7,646 bases of DNA. It comes from Bacteroidales bacterium (lineage in GTDB: Bacteria; Bacteroidota; Bacteroidia; Bacteroidales; 4484-276). The notes beneath the pieces are model-generated. The model had not been told where the DNA came from. It was given only the letters and a program-made list of their open reading frames with translations, and did no database searches. This document shows, piece after piece, positions 1 through 6,260 of this stretch. Where the stretch lies: positions 1 through 7,646 of the forward strand of contig JAOZRY010000127.1 in the NCBI GenBank assembly GCA_029939965.1. The letters run 5' to 3'. The position numbers and the translations under genes are program-made. How positions within the stretch are numbered: position 1 is the stretch's first letter; each line of letters opens with the position of its first letter.

Positions 1-2
1 CT

Positions 3-29
3 GACGAAGCCCAATGGTATCAACAATAA
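3..29 (+). other. possible 3' end of an upstream antitoxin reading frame
   Basis: The frame starting at base 3 reads DEAQWYQQ and stops at TAA 27-29, 11 bases before the preferred toxin start at 41. PIN-domain toxins are usually the second gene of an antitoxin-toxin pair, so a short upstream frame ending here would fit. Another frame stays open from base 1 to TGA 55-57 and would overlap the toxin start, so it is a rival. Eight residues are too few to assign a family. Confidence 0.25.
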
Positions 30-40
30 AAACCAGACAC

Positions 41-502
41 ATGAGAATATTTGTTGATTCGGGTATATTGGTAGAATATCAAAAAGGAAATAATGTTGAT
101 TTTTACGAGGAGCTAATCCTACGTGAGGAGATAACTTTATTTGTTAATCAGGTTGTTATCAGTGAATTTTTGTATTATTTTATTGCCCTATCTGCCAATA
201 AATCGCCGATGAGCGTGAAGGAAGCCGGGCAAATCGCCAATAGTTTTGGAGAACGAAATCCACTTGAGATGCTCCCCGGATTTATTCATTTAGGGCACAA
301 TAACGAGATAGCGGAAAAAGGATTTGAGTTCATGAAGAAATATAACTTGTTACCAAATGACGCATTAATCCTGGCTTCTTGTGTAAACAATCAAATCAAA
401 CGACTTGCAACTTTTGATTCCGACTTTAATATCCCATGTGAAGAATTAGGGATTAAAATAATACAAAAAATTGATGATCTGAAAAGTGATGGTTTAAAGT
501 AA
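41..502 (+). CDS. VapC-like PIN-domain ribonuclease toxin
   Basis: Probable toxin of a type II toxin-antitoxin pair. PIN-domain proteins are Mg2+-dependent ribonucleases that, when freed from their antitoxin, cut RNA (often tRNA or rRNA) in the cytoplasm. Counting from ATG 41 (153 residues), the acidic residues expected of the fold are visible: D6 in the first strand (MRIFVDSGILVEY), E42 (VVISEFLYY), D107 (LLPNDALILASC) and D126/D128 (ATFDSDF). The length is slightly above the usual 130-145. The frame also has an ATG at 14, which would add nine residues (MVSTIKTRH) before the first strand. ATG 41 is preferred because PIN domains normally begin directly with this strand. No Shine-Dalgarno site is visible for either start. 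The partner antitoxin would lie mostly left of the window. The PIN call is strong, but toxicity and target are inferred. Confidence 0.85.
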   Translation: MRIFVDSGILVEYQKGNNVDFYEELILREEITLFVNQVVISEFLYYFIALSANKSPMSVKEAGQIANSFGERNPLEMLPGFIHLGHNNEIAEKGFEFMKKYNLLPNDALILASCVNNQIKRLATFDSDFNIPCEELGIKIIQKIDDLKSDGLK

Positions 503-643
503 AATGCAGCCTTCATCCTCTGCTTCCAACCAATATTAATCTACGCAAATCAGGGAAACCCGAGCCTGTACAATTCGGGCAAGTGTGGCCATATTTTCAA
601 GAGCGTGAATTTGACCAACATTGTATAAATAAACTGCGGCAGG

Positions 644-692
644 GTTGAGACAGATTGCTTCGGTCGTGCCTCCCTCGCAAAATCCTCTCAAC
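644..692. repeat. REP-like imperfect hairpin
   Basis: GTTGAGA (644-650) is exactly complementary to TCTCAAC (686-692). Inside, TTGC (655-658) pairs with GCAA (677-680), giving a two-part stem. The core at 654-680, read on the minus strand (TTGCGAGGGAGGCACGACCG, continuing GAAGCAAT), resembles from memory a widespread short intergenic repeat of the form TTGCGAGGA..ACGAAGCAA. It sits in the 271-bp gap between convergent genes, where it could also act as a weak bidirectional terminator, but there is no T-tract. I see no gene or other structure in the rest of 503-773. Confidence 0.45.
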
Positions 693-773
693 TAATAAAT
701 ATCAGTAACCGGAGAGTAGATGAAAAATAGACAAAACATAATTCCGGGCATACAAGGCTGATTGTAAACACAT

Positions 774-1994
774 TTATTTCTTACATTTCAAATTGTATAT
801 GAAATAAAATGAAGACAAAATCACAATTATAAACAGGATAAAAAAAGGTTGAAACCCAAATTGATTAATAATCCAGCCGGCCAACAACGGAAAGAGTGCC
901 GGCAGTATATTCCCCGCTCCTGCTATTCCGGTATAAAGTGCCCGGTTTGTTGTTCCTGAAATTTCGAGTAGCACCCCATTCATGGTTACACTGTAGGAAG
1001 CAAAGATAATACCCCCGGTAAAAAAGATGAAATAAAAAGGCGGAAGGCCGGGAAACGAAATCATAATGAGCGGCAGGACAAGAGATAAACCGGCATTAAA
1101 ATAAAGAAGATAGCGGTATTTATATTTCCCTTTTAGCGAAAAAAGTAACAAGCCTGTAAGAACACCTCCAAGCACCTTAAACAGCAGGTAATTGCCGGTG
1201 TCCCCGTTTTGGGTATCAAAAAATTCTTTGGAATATAAAACTACAAATGGTAAAAATGTGATGGCGATGCCCTGGGTGTTGATGAAACCCAGGAAGTAAG
1301 CCAATTTATTGTTTTGCTTCAACTCGTGCCTGATTAATCGAAAAAAATGTGCCGGGCTTTTTACCTGCATTTTTGAAGGCACAACCTCTTTCAAATTCCA
1401 AAAACCAAGCGAGGCAATTGCAAGAGCCACAAACCCTATGAAAAACATATAGGCGTAGTTAACAGGGTATCCGGCACTTGAAAGCACATATCGTGCAGCA
1501 AAAACAGAACTTAAAAGGATAGTGCCTGTAACTACCTGCTTAATAGAAAAGAACGATTTTCTGGATTCGGTAAGAAGTGATTTGCCAAGTATATCGGTAT
1601 AGCTAATATTGGCAAAAGCCCCGCCCACCGAAAAAATTGTGATGATGAGAAAAATCAATATGATTTCGTAATTCCCCTGAAACATGGACGAATAATACAG
1701 AATGGCTGCCAGCACAAGGAGTGCTACAATCCGGGAGTTTATTCCGAGTAGCAGAAAACCCTTTTTATAGGAATAATTGCTAATGAAGGGGGCGAAAATC
1801 AATTGTGTGAAACTCGACCCTCCCAGCATAATGGCAGTAAGTATGCCAACATGAATGGCCGTACCCCCGGCATCTACCATCATTGCCGGGATGATGGTAT
1901 CAACATCAATAAAATTTTGGGCTATTGCCAAAAATCCGGCATGCCAAAGCAGGGAATGAAAATTGCGTTTTGATATGGGGGGTGTTACTTTCAA
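774..1994 (-). CDS. MFS transporter, 12-helix, substrate unknown
   Basis: An inner-membrane protein of 406 residues whose hydrophobic segments suggest about 12 helices. Approximate spans are 11-30, 45-65, 78-98, 108-128, 150-170, 178-198, 230-254, 268-286, 293-315, 318-342, 355-378 and 380-400. A polar cytoplasmic loop near 203-230 (LKEVVPSKMQ, then RLIRHELKQNN) divides the two six-helix halves. Length and layout fit the major facilitator superfamily. The usual loop 2-3 motif (G-x-L-x-D-R-x-G) is not recognisable; that position reads ISNYSYKKG. The start is odd: the frame opens with TTG at 1994-1992, directly after an in-frame TAA (1997-1995), and the next Met (38-39) would delete the first helix. 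The stop is TAA at 776-774. The gene stands apart from the redox genes, and a candidate -7 box lies upstream at 2023-2030. The substrate cannot be predicted. Confidence 0.85.
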   Translation of the reverse strand: MKVTPPISKRNFHSLLWHAGFLAIAQNFIDVDTIIPAMMVDAGGTAIHVGILTAIMLGGSSFTQLIFAPFISNYSYKKGFLLLGINSRIVALLVLAAILYYSSMFQGNYEIILIFLIITIFSVGGAFANISYTDILGKSLLTESRKSFFSIKQVVTGTILLSSVFAARYVLSSAGYPVNYAYMFFIGFVALAIASLGFWNLKEVVPSKMQVKSPAHFFRLIRHELKQNNKLAYFLGFINTQGIAITFLPFVVLYSKEFFDTQNGDTGNYLLFKVLGGVLTGLLLFSLKGKYKYRYLLYFNAGLSLVLPLIMISFPGLPPFYFIFFTGGIIFASYSVTMNGVLLEISGTTNRALYTGIAGAGNILPALFPLLAGWIINQFGFQPFFILFIIVILSSFYFIYNLKCKK

Positions 1995-2022
1995 TTAGTA
2001 AATCATCATTAATGGTGAGTGG

Positions 2023-2030
2023 CAAAAGTA
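2023..2030 (-). promoter_or_regulatory. candidate -7 promoter box for the MFS gene
   Basis: The minus strand reads TACTTTTG, a match to the Bacteroidota -7 consensus TAnnTTTG. It would place transcription start near 2016, about 22 nt before the TTG start codon. A convincing -33 TTG element is not visible at the expected distance. An 8-base match in AT-rich DNA can occur by chance, so this is tentative. Confidence 0.4.
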
Positions 2031-2043
2031 GTAATAAATGAAA

Positions 2044-2077
2044 GGTGACGGATGACCGGTGAGGGTGACAGGTGATG
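2044..2077. repeat. degenerate GGTGAC-type heptamer repeat
   Basis: Five successive near-copies of a 7-base unit: GGTGACG, GATGACC, GGTGAGG, GTGACA (one base short) and GGTGATG. This simple repeat lies in the intergenic region upstream of the MFS gene, next to other repeats. I infer no coding function. Confidence 0.6.
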
Positions 2078-2092
2078 TTTTGGCGAAGGCAG

Positions 2093-2108
2093 GGCGGACT
2101 GGTCTGCC
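2093..2108. repeat. GC-rich short palindrome
   Basis: GGCGGAC (2093-2099) pairs with GTCTGCC (2102-2108) through six Watson-Crick pairs and one G-T wobble, with the two middle bases TG. In practice the innermost pair opens to give a four-base loop. It lies between the heptamer repeat and the long inverted repeat and seems part of the same composite intergenic repeat region. It could add to RNA structure upstream of the MFS promoter. Confidence 0.4.
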
Positions 2109-2114
2109 GCTATG

Positions 2115-2185
2115 ACGTTTCCAAGTCCTTCGGACGTTGGAAAGTCGGAGCAAAACTTTCCAACGTCCGAAGGACTTGGAAACGT
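2115..2185. repeat. perfect 31-bp inverted repeat with self-palindromic arms
   Basis: Arms 2115-2145 and 2155-2185 are exact reverse complements around a 9-base loop (CGGAGCAAA). Each arm is itself a near-palindrome. In 2118-2143, TTTCCAA pairs with TTGGAAA and GTCC with GGAC, around the loop TTC with G2136 bulged; 2157-2182 mirrors this with loop GAA. The DNA or RNA can therefore fold as one long hairpin or as two adjacent small hairpins, the layout of a BIME-like pair of REP units. No T-tract follows on either side, so a simple intrinsic terminator is unlikely. Its right end supplies the stop codon of the truncated peroxiredoxin frame. I see no transposase gene. Confidence 0.85.
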
Positions 2186-2406
2186 TACATGGGTACAAAA
2201 AAACCTAACAGATTTTTATGGCATAGCCACCAGTCATAGCACTCAAACTCTCCTTCTTTTGCTTTTTCAAGTCTCTCTTTTGCAATTTTAACATCAGTGG
2301 CAGGAGGAATTATTACACGGTCTTTTAGTATTTCATTATTTGGCCAATTGGCTGGCATAGCAACTTTATTATTGTCAGAAATCTGCATTGCTTCAACCAC
2401 CCTTAT
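2185..2406 (-). pseudogene. peroxiredoxin C-terminal remnant (1-Cys/Prx6-like type)
   Basis: The open frame reads RVVEAMQISDNNKVAMPANW, then a VIIPP segment, then ERLEKAKEGEFECYDWWLCHKNL. This resembles the C-terminal third of Prx6-type peroxiredoxins of anaerobes and archaea, which carry a VATPANW-like motif, an (I/V)IPP motif and a late C-x-D-W-x-x-C pair. About 140 N-terminal residues, including the thioredoxin-fold core and the peroxidatic cysteine, are missing. An in-frame TAA (2409-2407) and the end of the flavoprotein gene lie directly upstream. The longest translatable product starts at GTG 2400 (71 residues) and overlaps the flavoprotein stop by 8 bases. At the other end, homology seems to stop after CHKNL, and the tail LGFFVPM plus the TAA comes from sequence next to the 31-bp inverted repeat. 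It cannot be an active peroxidase. The family call is from motif memory and fairly firm. Confidence 0.7.
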
Positions 2407-3754
2407 TTAATTTACTGATAATCCCTTCGGCAACTTTAACAATAATAGCCTTTGTAGGAGCAGCAGTTAATAAAGGATGCGTCCCGATTTGAAATGAAAT
2501 TAATTCGTAAACAGTAACTGATTTCTGGATCGCCAGGCTGATTATATTAATAATTTCACCTGCTGATTTTCCACCCCATACTTCTCCTCCTATAATCGAC
2601 CCATCGTAGGAAGATGCATAAAGTTTAATTGTTAAAGGGGATGTGCTTTCAAAGGAGCCAGGATGGGTATCAAAATCGCTGAAAGTTGAAGAAACAAACT
2701 GAATGTTCGCATCTTTTGCATTACTATCGTTTACACCGGCCGCTGCCATTGCAATACCATTTATCTCCGTGGAAAATACGGCAAGTGTCCCTGAAAATGA
2801 TTTCCTCATCCTAATACCAAAAAGGTTGTGCCCAAGCACACGGGCTTCAGCAGTTGCCGTTGATGCCAGCATAACATGATCCATTCGTCCGGTCATAAAG
2901 CCGATAGTTTGGGAACAATCGCCAACGGCACAAATATCTTCTTCTTTGGTACGCTCATAATTATCAACTATTATTGCCCCCATTTTATTTACATCCAAAC
3001 CTGCCTGTATTGCTAAACCGGTATTTGGTTTGTAACCAATAGCCATGATTACAGCATCGCACTTAATATCTTCACCAGTGCTTAATATAACAGATGAGGC
3101 GTTACCATTTTGACCTGTAATTTTTTCAACCCTTACAGAGGTTAAAACCTTTACTTCGGTATCCGAAAGGGCTTTTGTTGCAACCTTACTGAGTTCTTTT
3201 GAAAATGCTTTCGAAAAACAATATGGTTCACTTTCAACTAAGGTAACTTTCTTGTCGGGGTGTAGGGCAAGTTGTTCGGCAACCTCGGCCCCAATAAAAC
3301 CCCCACCTATAACTACAATATTTTTTTTAGCTTTTAATTCTTCAAATATTTGTTTAATGTAATTATAACTTTTCCTAATATAATAAACATTTCCGAGGTC
3401 GTAACCCTGAATAAAATCAGGGACAATAACTTTTGAGCCGGTTGCAAAAACTAATTTTTCAAAACCATATTCTTTCCCTGATTTTGTCTTTAATGATTTG
3501 TCTGTCAAATTAACGTCAACTACACTATCGGCTTTTACTTCTCCGCCCAGATCAACAAATGGCTTTGGCCCCATCACATTTTTTTCCACATCATTTAGCT
3601 TATGAAAAATATAAGGTATCCCGCAGGGGACTAAACCCTTTTCTTCTTCTTTAAGCATTAATATTGATTTACCGGGGTAAGCTTTTTTTGCAGTTACACC
3701 TGTGATTATGCCGGCAGGGCCGGCTCCAATAATTATTACATCGTACTTTTTCAT
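2393..3754 (-). CDS. FAD/NAD(P)-dependent oxidoreductase, CoA-disulfide reductase/NADH oxidase-like
   Basis: A cytoplasmic flavoprotein of 453 residues, the normal length for this family. It should take electrons from NAD(P)H through FAD to a cysteine-linked acceptor such as a disulfide, persulfide, polysulfide, peroxide or oxygen. Visible parts in order: the N-terminal FAD-binding GAGPAG (10-15); a conserved cysteine C44 in VPCGIPY, matching the single redox cysteine of CoA-disulfide reductases and NADH oxidases; ATGS (104-107); the NAD(P)-binding VIGGGFIGAEVAE (148-160); the second FAD motif ICAVGDC (274-280); and a C-terminal dimerisation domain (about 325-445) with GTHPLLTAAPTK. Pro before the cysteine, where SCGIPY is common, is a small departure. 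It starts at ATG 3754, 4 nt after the stop of the ferredoxin-fusion gene, so it is very likely cotranscribed and perhaps its electron donor or acceptor. The exact substrate is not predictable. Confidence 0.85.
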   Translation of the reverse strand: MKKYDVIIIGAGPAGIITGVTAKKAYPGKSILMLKEEEKGLVPCGIPYIFHKLNDVEKNVMGPKPFVDLGGEVKADSVVDVNLTDKSLKTKSGKEYGFEKLVFATGSKVIVPDFIQGYDLGNVYYIRKSYNYIKQIFEELKAKKNIVVIGGGFIGAEVAEQLALHPDKKVTLVESEPYCFSKAFSKELSKVATKALSDTEVKVLTSVRVEKITGQNGNASSVILSTGEDIKCDAVIMAIGYKPNTGLAIQAGLDVNKMGAIIVDNYERTKEEDICAVGDCSQTIGFMTGRMDHVMLASTATAEARVLGHNLFGIRMRKSFSGTLAVFSTEINGIAMAAAGVNDSNAKDANIQFVSSTFSDFDTHPGSFESTSPLTIKLYASSYDGSIIGGEVWGGKSAGEIINIISLAIQKSVTVYELISFQIGTHPLLTAAPTKAIIVKVAEGIISKLNKGG

Positions 3755-3758
3755 ATAA

Positions 3759-5684
3759 TTATAGTTTAAAAATATCTAGGAATTTGGAATCGATTTTCGT
3801 GTCAACAATTCCTTCTTTTATTAAAATATTAAAATAACCGGATACCTTATCAATTAATTTATCACCATCAACATATTCGAATTTAACCCTGTTAAGAAAA
3901 AGTTCAACACTGTCAACAGGTTGGCGCATCATGTCGAATGATAATTTTGCCGACTCATGTCTGTTGTTGTTTACCCAGTTTATTGCTTCTTTTAATTCTT
4001 CAAGAAATACCCGGGTTAATTCAGGATACTTTCTAACAAACTCACCTTTTAGCACAATACCGGCATTGGGGAAACTCCCAAAGCCCTTATTTATGTCGTT
4101 CCAAATTTCGTTGTATGAAATAATGGAAATATCAACCCCCATTTTTTCCATAGTTTTTATTGCATAGCTTGCTTCCGGCTCGCGCAAAATTACCGTATCG
4201 GCCTGTCCCATTACAAAATCCCTCAATATTTGTTCGGGCCTGCCAAAAGGTTGTCCGTAAACAAAATTAAAATCATCAGTGTTAAGCCCTTTTGCTTTAA
4301 TGAGATATTTGGTGATTTTGGCCGGAGGGGCTTCTTCAAAGAGTGGCGTATTTATTTGTTTTCCTTTTATATCTTCAAGATTTGTGGCTTTATAACCTCT
4401 TGTTAAAATGTAGAAATTATCCCATACGAACATTGCAGGGATTTTAATATCGCTGTCTTTAAGTTTGGCTGAAGTAATTAAAGCAGAAAAACTGATATCT
4501 GCTTTCCCGTTTACAATCCATCCCAAATGTTTTTCGGTTTCTTCCCAAACTTTAAGCTCCTTGATGTTGATTGATTTGCGGATTTTTTCAGACTGCAACA
4601 ACCTCATCATCACAGGATAGGCTACCGGGGTAGCTGATTGAATAACCACAGATGGCTTATCAGAATCCTTAATATTTTGTTCAACTGAAGATACCTTTTT
4701 ATGAAAATATATCCACACTTCGCCCGGTCCTTTTTCTTCGCTCAGGCTTTCGTATCCCATTTCGTTAAGCATATTGATCATTGGAATGGGGTTAAACCTT
4801 TGGATGAGGGTAAACCCGCTATCTTCTTCAATTTCATAAGATTTTTTAATTATGATGTCGAATGGGTCGGTTTGCATTGTTCTTACATCCAAAATCTCAA
4901 AATCATCCTTTCTTTCTTTCCAGTCAAGCTTTTCTTCTATAGGTTTTGGATTAAAGATAGAAAGCCGGTATTCCCTGTTTTTCTCAATATTCAATTTCAA
5001 GCCCAGTCCATCCACAGTTTTTAGTAATTCAACCGGTTTCTCAACCGAAATGATAACCAGGTTTTCCTGTGGTTTGAGCTTAGATACTTTTTCGATAATT
5101 TCGGTAATAACATCAAAATTGTAAATATATCGCTCGCTGCTCTCTTTCCATGTAATTTCTTCGCCAACAATTCCTTTATCCTCTTTATTTGCCGAAATAC
5201 ACTCCGGCATTTTCGCGATTAGTTTATCTTCAATCCCTAATTCATGGTTCAGGGTATGGAGTATTTCGCAAACCGATAATCCTGATAACCTTGCAGCATC
5301 TTTGAAAGTAGCAAAGCGGGCAATGGTGTTGTACATCGCCGGGTTTTGGAGTTTTTTGAATTTTGGCGAAAGATCGGTCAGCACAGGCTTTAGCTGCGGA
5401 TAAGCATCTAAAGTTGTTTTTATGATTGCATTTGAAAGTATGGGTTCAATTTCGATGGCCGGGCTTTTATTTTCTTCAACTGCAACAACATCTTCAACAG
5501 AGATAGCCTCTACCGGGCAAACTTCCATTGCCTCCTCACATTTGGTTTCTTCATCAGGGCTTGATGGCTGTTTTTTAAGATATGCAATATTGTGGTCGTT
5601 TATATCAAAATTTACATCAGCTACTTCAACACATGCCCTGCAGCCAATACATTCGTCCGATACTGTAAACTGTTTTTTTACCAT
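3759..5684 (-). CDS. multidomain protein: ferredoxin + DUF1858-like + two DUF2249-like + substrate-binding-protein-like domain
   Basis: This 641-residue protein lacks a signal peptide or membrane segment, so it should be cytoplasmic. Residues 3-66 form a ferredoxin with C12-x2-C15-x2-C18 and C56-Pro, fitting one [4Fe-4S] cluster; Ala22 takes the place of a second-cluster cysteine, and C49 is extra. Residues 77-150 resemble DUF1858 (AYPQLKPVLTDLSPKF, then ARLSGLSVCEILHTLN). Residues 262-330 resemble DUF2249 (EILDVRTMQTDPFDIIIKKS, then EKGPGEVWIYFHK), and 187-246 looks like a degenerate copy. Residues 344-641 resemble the NMT1/SsuA-type substrate-binding fold: ATPVAYPVMM, GKADISFSALITS, NLEDIKGKQINTP, DTVILREPEAS and FPNAGIVLKGEFVRKYPEL. 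Such folds are normally exported and serve ABC transporters, but no permease or transport ATPase is in the window. The gene starts 2 nt after the NifX-like gene and ends 4 nt before the flavoprotein gene. A redox-linked ligand sensor or cofactor carrier is my inference. Confidence 0.8.
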   Translation of the reverse strand: MVKKQFTVSDECIGCRACVEVADVNFDINDHNIAYLKKQPSSPDEETKCEEAMEVCPVEAISVEDVVAVEENKSPAIEIEPILSNAIIKTTLDAYPQLKPVLTDLSPKFKKLQNPAMYNTIARFATFKDAARLSGLSVCEILHTLNHELGIEDKLIAKMPECISANKEDKGIVGEEITWKESSERYIYNFDVITEIIEKVSKLKPQENLVIISVEKPVELLKTVDGLGLKLNIEKNREYRLSIFNPKPIEEKLDWKERKDDFEILDVRTMQTDPFDIIIKKSYEIEEDSGFTLIQRFNPIPMINMLNEMGYESLSEEKGPGEVWIYFHKKVSSVEQNIKDSDKPSVVIQSATPVAYPVMMRLLQSEKIRKSINIKELKVWEETEKHLGWIVNGKADISFSALITSAKLKDSDIKIPAMFVWDNFYILTRGYKATNLEDIKGKQINTPLFEEAPPAKITKYLIKAKGLNTDDFNFVYGQPFGRPEQILRDFVMGQADTVILREPEASYAIKTMEKMGVDISIISYNEIWNDINKGFGSFPNAGIVLKGEFVRKYPELTRVFLEELKEAINWVNNNRHESAKLSFDMMRQPVDSVELFLNRVKFEYVDGDKLIDKVSGYFNILIKEGIVDTKIDSKFLDIFKL

Positions 5685-5686
5685 GA

Positions 5687-6025
5687 TTAAAACTTTTTTA
5701 AAGAATTATTCCTGTAGTTTTCATAAGCTTCTTTGACGGTCATTTCGCCGGCACCGACGAATACTTGTATCCCCGTTTTTTGTAAAACTGTTGCTGCGTT
5801 TCCACCCGGGCCATTTCCGGTAACAAGGACATCGGGGTTGAACTCAAATAATTTTTGGGCTGTTTTTGGCCCTGCACCGTGCGCATCATTAGCTGAATCA
5901 CGGTTATCGTAATGAGATAATTCATCTTTATCTTCATCGTAAACCAGAAAAAACTCTGTTCTTCCAAATCTTGGATCCATAGCCGAATCCCATTCTGTAC
6001 CTTTTGTTGTGAATGCTATTTTCAT
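5687..6025 (-). CDS. NifX/NifB-C-like dinitrogenase iron-molybdenum cofactor family protein
   Basis: A small soluble protein of 112 residues, the usual size for stand-alone members of the Nitro_FeMo-Co family (MTH1175 type). Family marks are the N-terminal strand MKIAFTTKG, the motif MDPRFGR at about residues 17-23 followed by TEFFLVYD, and the segment FNPDVLVTGNGPGGNAATVLQKTGIQVFVG, typical of the glycine-rich second half. Relatives in nitrogen fixers bind or carry FeMo-cofactor precursors. In non-fixing anaerobes their role is uncertain, probably metal or iron-sulfur cargo, and no nif genes are seen here. It starts at ATG 6025 after a 383-bp repeat-bearing gap and is followed after 2 nt by the ferredoxin-fusion gene, so it heads the three-gene unit. 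I could not find a convincing promoter directly upstream. Confidence 0.85.
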   Translation of the reverse strand: MKIAFTTKGTEWDSAMDPRFGRTEFFLVYDEDKDELSHYDNRDSANDAHGAGPKTAQKLFEFNPDVLVTGNGPGGNAATVLQKTGIQVFVGAGEMTVKEAYENYRNNSLKKF

Positions 6026-6141
6026 TGTTTATAATTTAGTATTTAGTTTAATTAAATGCTTATTGATGTCATGAAAATCAGTATGGGTGACGGTCTGTTT
6101 TTTTTACACCAAACCCAATGCACTGTGCCTTTTCATTTTAT

Positions 6142-6212
6142 CAACCCGGTACGGGTTGTGGTATTGTAGTATAACATTTGCCAATATGATAACCAAAACC
6201 CGGTACGGGTTT
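6142..6212 (+). repeat. palindromic repeat element A (two AACCCG-GTA-CGGGTT hairpins)
   Basis: Two near-identical palindromes lie in one 71-bp element. At 6142-6158, seven-base arms CAACCCG/CGGGTTG flank GTA. At 6196-6212, arms AAACCCG/CGGGTTT flank GTA. Their centres are 54 bp apart. The first is followed by TGGTATTGTAGT (6159-6170), which also appears at the same place in element B. The structure fits a REP/BIME-like mobile repeat or a pair of protein-binding sites. No transposase is in the window. Confidence 0.75.
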
Positions 6213-6260
6213 CGCAATAAATGGCATTTCCCTTTAAAATGATTTCACTACCAAATAGCT

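Noticed and set aside
2115..2185. Ordinary rho-independent terminator for the redox unit
   Set aside because: The hairpin is strong, but no T-tract follows on either strand and the nested palindromes fit a repeat element better; partial termination is still possible.
1995..2198. 67-codon minus-strand open frame ending just before the MFS start
   Set aside because: It runs through the long inverted repeat, the GC palindrome and the heptamer repeats, has no recognisable domain, and its composition is explained by the repeats. Only its last ATG-ATG-ATT-TAC-TAA codons are of interest as a possible leader.
3931..5736. Plus-strand open frames opposite the ferredoxin-fusion gene
   Set aside because: They are antisense shadows with low-complexity Ser/Phe-rich translations and no domains, fully covered by a well-supported minus-strand gene.
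5740..5967. Second minus-strand frame inside the NifX-like gene
   Set aside because: It is an out-of-frame shadow; the overlapping frame carries the clear DPRFGR family motif.
5687..6025. Evidence for nitrogen fixation
   Set aside because: A lone NifX/NifB-C-like protein is common in non-fixing anaerobes, and no nifHDK, nifE/N or full nifB is present in the window.
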